Source: an uncultured Ignavibacteria bacterium (GTDB lineage Bacteria > Bacteroidota > Ignavibacteria > Ignavibacteriales > Melioribacteraceae). Taken from it: a DNA stretch of 12,618 bases. Under the pieces are notes generated by a model that worked only from the letters and a program-made list of their open reading frames with translations, had not been told where the DNA came from and ran no database searches. Shown in pieces: positions 7,765 to 12,618 of this stretch. Positions within the stretch are counted from its first letter, which is position 1. Every line of letters starts with the position of its first letter. A program made the position numbers and the translations under genes. The stretch is from contig CALGLM010000504.1 in the NCBI GenBank assembly GCA_937930275.1, positions 1 through 12,618 on the forward strand. The letters are read 5' to 3'.

Positions 7765-9006
7765 TTATTTTGTTTTATCAAAAGGTATAAATATTATAAC
7801 GGCTATTAATCCGTATATTCCGGTTAAACCAATCAAAAGAAAATCAGGTATATTTTTTAGCAATTCATAACCTTTCATTTTATACATAATTATTGCAATA
7901 ACAAGTAAAACGAAATTTATTATTAATGCTCCCATACCGCATAAGCGGAAATAGAGGTCTAAAAAAGAAGTTGATTCGCTTTGTGTTTCAATTACAAAAG
8001 GAAACATGTAACTTTCAACAATTCCGGCTGTTTCTTTTTTAATATTCTTTATTTTTTCCGAATATCTATCAATTACTTTATACTTTTTATTAAGTGTATA
8101 AACAACTACGCTATCAGCGTTAACAAGTTGAACACCTCTAAAGAATATATCTCCCTTAAATATCATTTCCGTATTTTTAGTATTATACCCGTCTGCCGGA
8201 ACTTTTATCAACTTGTAGTTATCATACGAAATAATAAATATTTCGTCTGTTTGAGTAATAATTATACCGTAAAACTCTTTTAACGCATTTTCGGCAATAC
8301 TCATGCTTTTAACCCTAAAATCTTTAGGTGCATTAATGTTTTTGCAAAAAGGCATTCCCTTTATCATTTTTACGTGAAATATTTTATCCTCGCTATCAAC
8401 AATAAAATAACCTTCATCAAACGGTTTACGAGTTGTAGGATTTCCGAAGATAAACTTTGAAGGGAAAACAAAATTCTCTTTTTTTAATGCATCCGTAAAG
8501 TAGTCTGTCTTTTCTTCATCAATTGAATTGCTGTAACAGTCAATAAATTCAATAGCATTTTCCGTTATTCTAAATACATCTTCAGGCATTGATAAATTGG
8601 CTCTTCCGGAACGTGATTCTATCATGGGGAATAGCTTTATTTGCGGCGTTTCTAATTGAGAAGGATAAATCTTTATTCTAAAATTGTTACGCCTTATTTC
8701 CGCAAAATCTAAAGCAATCCCTCTTAACGAGTCGGGCATCCTGTTTTCTGTTACTAATTGTCTAAAATAAAATATCGGCTCCATCGCTTCAAATTTTGAG
8801 CGTGAATAAATTTTTCCGTCTTCATCAACAAATTTATTTTCGGCTGTAAAATTAAAAATCAAAAATTTCTCGGTAATCGGGCTATATAATATCATGGGCA
8901 CTCGTACCGATTCGCTAAACAACTTCCAATATATTTCCGGTAAATAAATTGAACATACTATTACCGTAATTATTATCATTAAATATCGAGTAGTTTTAAT
9001 AATCAT
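7765..9006 (-). CDS. Membrane-anchored DUF4857-like protein of the ABC/receptor operon
   Basis: This 413-residue protein has one N-terminal membrane segment (about 8-27), a long soluble part (about 28-350) and two C-terminal membrane segments (about 355-375 and 388-408). With three segments the soluble part is most likely periplasmic. It contains beta-rich stretches such as GYFIVDSEDKIFHVK, KEFYGIIITQTDEIFIISYDNYKLI and ADSVVVYTLNKKYKVID, which look like successive blades or sheets reporting 'residue-x-strand' repeats. The size, layout and KEFYG...YDNYKLI segment fit DUF4857 as I recall it from Bacteroides-type genomes, where it also sits beside an ABC transporter. Its ATG overlaps the permease stop (ATGA), and GAGGAG is placed 6 bases upstream within the permease gene, so the two are translationally coupled. 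A role as a periplasmic linker or accessory subunit of the ABC transporter is inference. Confidence 0.65.
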   Translation of the reverse strand: MIIKTTRYLMIIITVIVCSIYLPEIYWKLFSESVRVPMILYSPITEKFLIFNFTAENKFVDEDGKIYSRSKFEAMEPIFYFRQLVTENRMPDSLRGIALDFAEIRRNNFRIKIYPSQLETPQIKLFPMIESRSGRANLSMPEDVFRITENAIEFIDCYSNSIDEEKTDYFTDALKKENFVFPSKFIFGNPTTRKPFDEGYFIVDSEDKIFHVKMIKGMPFCKNINAPKDFRVKSMSIAENALKEFYGIIITQTDEIFIISYDNYKLIKVPADGYNTKNTEMIFKGDIFFRGVQLVNADSVVVYTLNKKYKVIDRYSEKIKNIKKETAGIVESYMFPFVIETQSESTSFLDLYFRLCGMGALIINFVLLVIAIIMYKMKGYELLKNIPDFLLIGLTGIYGLIAVIIFIPFDKTK

Positions 9007-9674
9007 TTTGTAGCTCCTCTTTTAAATCTATATCCGGTAATTAGTACGCCAAAGAAGAAAAATATTGCCAGAATTGAATACTTAAGTAATGATTTTTCAT
9101 ATAAATTATAAGGTCTGTCATCCATTAACAAAAAGATAAAACCTAATACGATAGGTGTATATAATAACCTTCTTTTCCATATCGGTTCTAATATTATCAT
9201 GGATGTAGAGAAGTACAAAATAAGACCGGCTAAGTACCAAGGAGCTATTGTTATAAGCATGCTATTTGTTATTTCTTTAGGGAAATAATACGAACTGACA
9301 ATAACTAAAAAAGTTAATGAGATAATATAAATAACAAGAAGCATTATGCTGCCAACACCGGACATAACAAGCAACATTTTGCTTTCATTTACAGGCAAAT
9401 GCAATGTAAGTTTAAGTCTTTTTTCGGTTATTTCCGGCAAGTATTGCGTAATGCCCAATATTAAGCCGGTTAAAATAGGAATATAAAAAACAACTTCATA
9501 AAACTTCATTCCTAAAAAAGTTATATTATACCATAATATAGATGCTTCAAAAAATTTAAGGTTGTAAGCAATATCAAAATAGATATATAATGAAACCAAA
9601 GCCCATAAACCTAATAACCCCCAAAAGGCATTTTTCATCTTCAACCATTCTTTAAATAGTACAGATTTGATCAT
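9003..9674 (-). CDS. Small ABC-2-type permease partner, six predicted membrane segments
   Basis: The product has 223 residues and is mostly hydrophobic. Membrane segments are visible near residues 16-37, 53-75, 100-128, 140-162, 169-184 and 198-216. The N-terminus MIKSVLFKEWLKMKN, a positively charged amphipathic start with a KEW motif, is typical of ABC-2-type exporter permeases, as is the short loop PEITEKRLKLTLHLPVNESKMLL between segments 2 and 3. The gene begins 8 bases after the ATPase stop with AGGAGA just upstream, so it is the membrane half of that transporter; it is expected to work as a dimer with two ATPase chains. The family is mostly export or membrane-remodelling, not import, but individual substrates vary. 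No substrate is evident. Confidence 0.75.
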   Translation of the reverse strand: MIKSVLFKEWLKMKNAFWGLLGLWALVSLYIYFDIAYNLKFFEASILWYNITFLGMKFYEVVFYIPILTGLILGITQYLPEITEKRLKLTLHLPVNESKMLLVMSGVGSIMLLVIYIISLTFLVIVSSYYFPKEITNSMLITIAPWYLAGLILYFSTSMIILEPIWKRRLLYTPIVLGFIFLLMDDRPYNLYEKSLLKYSILAIFFFFGVLITGYRFKRGATK

Positions 9675-9682
9675 AAGCTCTC

Positions 9683-10573
9683 CTAATATTTTCCTGTTAT
9701 CCCTATAAATGCATCTTCTAAAGTCATCGGAATTTCTTTCATCTCGCTATAAGCAACTCCTAAACCGTTTAAATAACCTTCTACGGCATCTTTATCTTTA
9801 AAAGAATAAATAGTAGCATTGTTTTTTACAATTTCATAATTATTTACTATATCGCTCTTTTCAAATTCAATATTTGTATTATCTGTTAACTTAAATTTAT
9901 ATTGTTTATAAGTTGACATAAATTCTTTTACCGGCATTGATAATAACACACTGTTATAACCTAATATCAAACAATCGTCAATTAGGAGTTCCATATCTTG
10001 TATTATGTGAGAAGTAACAAAAATTGTTTTGTTTTCAGACTTGGCATATTCTTGCAAGTAATCGATAAATAATCGTCTATACCCCGGGTCTAACCCCATT
10101 GAGTAATCATCTAAAATCATTAAATCGGGGTCTTGGGCTAAAATTAAACCTAACGCAACTTGGCTTCGCTGCCCGCAAGACATTTTTGATAATTTTTGAT
10201 TGGGTAAAACTTTTAATTTGCTCATCAGCTCGTAATAAGGCTCCTTTTTCCATTTTGGATAAAAAGACGAATAATATTTTTCGATCTGATAAATATTCAT
10301 AAAACTATACTGAATATGACCTTCCATCAAAAAACCGACTCGCGCTTTTGTTTCTGGAGATAAATTGTGGGAATCTTCACCATAGATGTAACAATTACCT
10401 GCATAAGGTTCTAAATATCCGTTCAAAATATTGATTGTAGTCGTTTTACCCGTTCCGTTTTTACCAAGCAACCCCAATATACTTCCATGCTTAATATTAA
10501 AGTTCATGTTTTCGTATATTAACCTGCTGCCGTAGTAATGGGTTAGGTTTACACATTCAACTGCATACTCCAT
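9683..10573 (-). CDS. ABC transporter ATP-binding protein (ABC-2/CcmA-like)
   Basis: From ATG 10573 the protein has 296 residues. It shows Walker A GKNGTGKT (37-44), an ExxHQ-type position with MEG in place of the Q-loop glutamine (as in many ABC-2 ATPases that read LPE), signature MSCGQ (131-135), Walker B LMILDD (151-156) and switch histidine H189 (VTSH). The residue after the Walker B aspartate, normally the catalytic glutamate, is D156, and the D-loop reads MGLDPG. Residues about 220-296 form the C-terminal domain found in this subfamily (DUF4162-like), ending TLEDAFIGITGK. Start choice: GAGG lies 6 bases before this ATG; an in-frame TTG at 10585 would add four residues that include the ribosome binding site itself. 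It is the first gene of the operon and energises the permease that follows. The ATPase class is certain; the transported substrate is not. Confidence 0.92.
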   Translation of the reverse strand: MEYAVECVNLTHYYGSRLIYENMNFNIKHGSILGLLGKNGTGKTTTINILNGYLEPYAGNCYIYGEDSHNLSPETKARVGFLMEGHIQYSFMNIYQIEKYYSSFYPKWKKEPYYELMSKLKVLPNQKLSKMSCGQRSQVALGLILAQDPDLMILDDYSMGLDPGYRRLFIDYLQEYAKSENKTIFVTSHIIQDMELLIDDCLILGYNSVLLSMPVKEFMSTYKQYKFKLTDNTNIEFEKSDIVNNYEIVKNNATIYSFKDKDAVEGYLNGLGVAYSEMKEIPMTLEDAFIGITGKY

Positions 10574-10579
10574 AACATT

Positions 10580-10583
10580 CCTC
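10580..10583 (-). promoter_or_regulatory. Ribosome binding site that decides the ATPase gene start
   Basis: GAGG on the minus strand, 6 bases before ATG 10573. Its position inside the alternative reading from TTG 10585 makes the TTG start unlikely. Confidence 0.6.
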
Positions 10584-10612
10584 AAATTAAAAATATATAT
10601 AATTATCTTTTT

Positions 10613-10641
10613 ATTTTACTACTTTATTTCTTCAAAATCAA
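10613..10641 (-). promoter_or_regulatory. Candidate sigma-70-type promoter of the seven-gene operon
   Basis: On the minus strand TTGATT (10636-10641) and TAAAAT (10613-10618) are separated by exactly 17 bases and match TTGACA/TATAAT at four and five positions. Transcription would begin near 10606, giving a leader of about 33 bases before ATG 10573 that includes the GAGG site. The surrounding DNA is so AT-rich that a chance match is quite possible, and housekeeping promoters in Bacteroidota often follow a different consensus. Confidence 0.35.
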
Positions 10642-10656
10642 TATAATTTTTATTAA

Positions 10657-10674
10657 TGTGCATAAATATTCACA
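10657..10674 (-). promoter_or_regulatory. 18-bp inverted repeat, candidate operator
   Basis: The minus strand reads TGTGAATATTTATGCACA; the arms TGTGnATA and TATnCACA are perfect inverted copies apart from one position each, 14 of 18 bases being symmetric. Its centre lies about 60 bases upstream of the start site expected from the candidate promoter, where activators of the Crp/Fnr type often bind. The half-sites resemble TGTGA/TCACA but the spacer is two bases longer than the Crp consensus, so the binding protein is not identified. Confidence 0.35.
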
Positions 10675-10909
10675 ATTTACTTATTTCTTGCTACTAAAAA
10701 AATATTTTTTTTACCAATTATTAGTTATTGTATTTAATCTATTTTGAAATGGATAGTTCTAAAATAAACTTGATAATTTTCCATATAAATTAAATACAAA
10801 TATAATTACCCGTATTTTTATAAAGGATATTTAATTCCGATATATGCTCCCATAATTACTTAGTTTATACCCCATTAATTCCCTACATACCCACACTATT
10901 TTCGTTAAT

Positions 10910-11824
10910 TTATTTTTTTATTTTATTAATTCCTTTAAATTTTAACTGTACTAATAAGGCACCGCAAACAGCTATTAACATTCCTATTATTTCTTTTATT
11001 GAAATGGATTCGCCTAAAAATAGATATGCAAGAATAGCTATTTGAATAAGCATTGTACCGTTAATAATGCTCGATTCAACCGCACTTAAATGTATTAACG
11101 AGTAATTCCATAATGTAAATGCCAGTGCGGTATTTATTACGGCAAGCCATAACAAATATAGCACTCCCGTTCCGCTAATTGCCGGAAAATTGTATAAACC
11201 AACACCCGTAACAAACATTATTGCCGAACCAATACCCATACTTATTATAGTTATCACAACCGGTGAAATATGACCTCTTTTGTTTATATGTCGCCCCAAT
11301 ATTGCCGATAATGCATTAAATACAGTACCAAATGCCATTATTATTACTCCGGTTATTGTTGAGCGATTAAAATTTAACGGCAAAAAATACACCAAAATGC
11401 CCACAATAAAAGCAACTACACCAAACCATTGACTTAAAAGCGGCTTTTCATTTAAAAAGATAAACCCTAATATTGCAACTATTAGCGGAGTAAAGTTAAG
11501 AATTAAACTTACCCATACTGCAGGCAAATAAGAAAGTCCTAAAAACTGAGATCCCTGTGTTAACGAGTAAAATACAATTCCCAATCCGACTAATTCTATC
11601 CATTCTTTTTTTGATAATTTTTTTATCTGATCTATATATTTTTTATTAAATAGTAAAAACAGTAAAGTTACAAATGCAATAAAATATCTTAACCCCGCAT
11701 ATAAAATAGGCGGTATTTCGCTTAAACCTTTTTTAATTATAATAAATGATGTTGACCACAAGAAAGTTACTATAAGTGCCAATAATATTGCAACCCATCT
11801 TACACTATCGTTTATATTCTTCAT
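10910..11824 (-). CDS. EamA/DMT-superfamily transporter
   Basis: This is a 304-residue inner-membrane protein with ten predicted membrane segments in two homologous halves, each an EamA repeat (about 10-145 and 155-300). Family features include the early FLWSTSFIIIKKGL, the first-half end SLILNFTPLIVAILGFIFLNEKP, and its counterpart in the second half, MLIQIAILAYLFLGESIS. The length is usual for the family. Members move small metabolites such as amino acids, nucleotides or sugars, mainly outwards, but specificity cannot be read from sequence. The start is ATG 11824, four bases after the nagA stop; an in-frame TTG at 11836 would overlap nagA by 8 bases and adds only four residues. The tight junction implies co-transcription with nagA, so an amino-sugar-related substrate is conceivable but unproven. 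The C-terminus is lysine-rich (GINKIKK), suggesting a cytoplasmic end. Confidence 0.88.
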   Translation of the reverse strand: MKNINDSVRWVAILLALIVTFLWSTSFIIIKKGLSEIPPILYAGLRYFIAFVTLLFLLFNKKYIDQIKKLSKKEWIELVGLGIVFYSLTQGSQFLGLSYLPAVWVSLILNFTPLIVAILGFIFLNEKPLLSQWFGVVAFIVGILVYFLPLNFNRSTITGVIIMAFGTVFNALSAILGRHINKRGHISPVVITIISMGIGSAIMFVTGVGLYNFPAISGTGVLYLLWLAVINTALAFTLWNYSLIHLSAVESSIINGTMLIQIAILAYLFLGESISIKEIIGMLIAVCGALLVQLKFKGINKIKK

Positions 11825-11828
11825 ATAA

Positions 11829-12618
11829 CTATTCAATTATTTTACCATTAATCAAAGTATATTTTACTTCAAACAATTCATCAAATAATATTATATCCGC
11901 ATCTTTCCCTTTTTCCAAACTTCCTTTTGTTTCACTTATTCCGAGTAATTTAGCCGGGTTTAACGAAGCTGCCGTAATAGATTCGGCTAACGAACATCCG
12001 GTAAATTCAATAAATTTTTTAACAATTTTTATTAAAGGAAAAGAAGAACCGATTAAAGTACCGTCATCATACCTTGCTGCTCCGTTTTGTGAATTATATT
12101 CTCTTCCGTTGTAAACATATCTTCCGTCCTTTAACCCCATTGCCTGTATTCCGTCTGTAATTAACACAATATTATCAATCCCTAATGACTTATATAAAAA
12201 TTTTATCATTCCGGGATGTATATGATGTCCGTCACTTATTAACTGACAAGTTACATTTCCGTTATTTACTATTGCCGCTATAGGTCCAGGTTCTCTGTGT
12301 TTAACAGGATTCATTGCATTACATAAGTGAGTAACATGATTTATTCCTTTTTCAAAACAGTTTAGCGTCTGTTCGTAATCGGCTTCAGTATGCCCTAACG
12401 AAGGTATCACTCCGTTTTTTCGTAACATTTCAATAAGCAAATTACTAAACGGCAATTCGGGTGCAATTGTCATCATTTTAAGTGATGAATTAGTTATTTG
12501 CAAAATATCATTTAGCTTTTCTTTTGTAAACGGATAGATTGACCCCGCATCAATTCCCCCTTTTTTATTAATGTTTATAAATGGACCTTCTAAATGAATT
12601 CCAAATATTGTTGCCCCG
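11829..12618 (-). CDS. nagA: N-acetylglucosamine-6-phosphate deacetylase, C-terminal 262 residues (runs off right edge)
   Basis: The enzyme removes acetate from N-acetylglucosamine-6-phosphate to give glucosamine-6-phosphate, feeding amino sugars into glycolysis or cell-wall reuse. The frame stays open to the window edge: the last codons encode GATIFGIHLEGPFIN, the family's GxHxEGP metal site. Numbering from the edge, E10 matches the metal ligand E131 of the Escherichia coli enzyme, H76 (SLGH) matches H195, H97 (HVTHLCNAM) matches H216, H132 matches H251 and D155 (LITDG) matches the catalytic D273; the spacings agree within two residues. The REPG motif at 108-111 is also present. The C-terminus (PAKLLGISETKGSLEKGKDADIILFD) closes the amidohydrolase fold. 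About 120 N-terminal residues are outside the window. A TTG at 12503 is in frame but internal, not the start. No GlcNAc kinase, nagB or regulator is visible nearby. Confidence 0.93.
   Translation of the reverse strand, partial: GATIFGIHLEGPFININKKGGIDAGSIYPFTKEKLNDILQITNSSLKMMTIAPELPFSNLLIEMLRKNGVIPSLGHTEADYEQTLNCFEKGINHVTHLCNAMNPVKHREPGPIAAIVNNGNVTCQLISDGHHIHPGMIKFLYKSLGIDNIVLITDGIQAMGLKDGRYVYNGREYNSQNGAARYDDGTLIGSSFPLIKIVKKFIEFTGCSLAESITAASLNPAKLLGISETKGSLEKGKDADIILFDELFEVKYTLINGKIIE

Larger units (their letters stand above)
10574..10909. other. 336-bp intergenic region before the operon
   Basis: This is the longest gap in the window, lying between the transporter stop and the ATPase start. 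It is extremely AT-rich. The part nearest the ATPase holds the ribosome binding site, the candidate promoter and the 18-bp inverted repeat. The part from about 10680 to 10909 holds A/T tracts (such as 10696-10713), and a C-rich patch at 10845-10895 with CCC spaced roughly every 10-20 bases. I see no strong terminator hairpin for the upstream transporter gene, no riboswitch that I recognise, and no convincing gene on either strand. Confidence 0.6.

Noticed and set aside
7981..8283. A plus-strand open frame of 100 codons.
   Set aside because: Antisense to the DUF4857-like gene, rich in N, F, I and Y as expected from AT-rich noncoding reading, with no start signal.
10657..10674. A standard Crp site upstream of the operon.
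   Set aside because: The half-sites fit TGTGA/TCACA loosely, but the spacer is 8 rather than 6 bases, so I report only an unassigned inverted repeat. I also looked for a Fur box in this region and found no convincing match.
10818..10853. An 11-codon ATG frame on the minus strand in the intergenic region (MGAYIGIKYPL).
   Set aside because: Its ending looks a little like the last strand of a barrel protein, so a gene remnant was considered, but the frame is closed two codons upstream and no other trace of a gene is visible. Too short to support.
11776..12114. A plus-strand open frame of 112 codons bridging the nagA/EamA junction.
   Set aside because: Antisense to well-supported nagA sequence; the product has no recognisable domain.

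Overview
The window is an AT-rich stretch (roughly one third G+C by eye) in which every supported gene lies on the minus strand, so it reads right to left. The organism is most likely from the Bacteroidota/Chlorobiota lineage, with the Ignavibacteria as best guess. Three things point there: a typical Por/type IX secretion C-terminal domain (YPNPFNPST, then VYNLLGQ, then SSGVYFY) on a secreted propeller protein, a TonB-dependent receptor with an N-terminal carboxypeptidase-regulatory-like domain, and lipoprotein signals. Unlike many Bacteroidia, these genes carry clear Shine-Dalgarno sequences (GAGG, AGGAG, GAGGG), which also fits a deeper branch. This placement is inference.

Right end (10910-12618): the C-terminal two thirds of nagA (N-acetylglucosamine-6-phosphate deacetylase) runs off the right edge. 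Four bases after its stop begins an EamA/DMT-family transporter. The two look co-transcribed.

Middle (261-10573): seven genes follow one another with gaps of -4 to +15 bases, almost certainly one operon. In order of transcription they are an ABC-2-type ATPase, its small permease, a membrane-anchored DUF4857-like protein, a TonB-dependent receptor, a lipoprotein resembling DUF4876 with a lamin-tail-like region, an outer-membrane beta-barrel resembling DUF6850, and a twelve-repeat Asp-box (YCF48/BNR-like) protein with a type IX sorting domain. Together they would span cytoplasm, inner membrane, periplasm, outer membrane and cell surface. From memory, the DUF4857/DUF4876/receptor/ABC combination recurs in Bacteroides-type genomes without an assigned substrate; I could not check this. 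The cargo and even the direction of transport are unknown. A candidate promoter and an 18-bp inverted repeat lie just upstream.

Left end (1-260): a hairpin sits 10 bases after the last operon stop codon and may end the transcript. Beyond it the first 19 codons of another lipoprotein gene run off the left edge. I found no rRNA, tRNA, CRISPR array, insertion sequence or attachment site.
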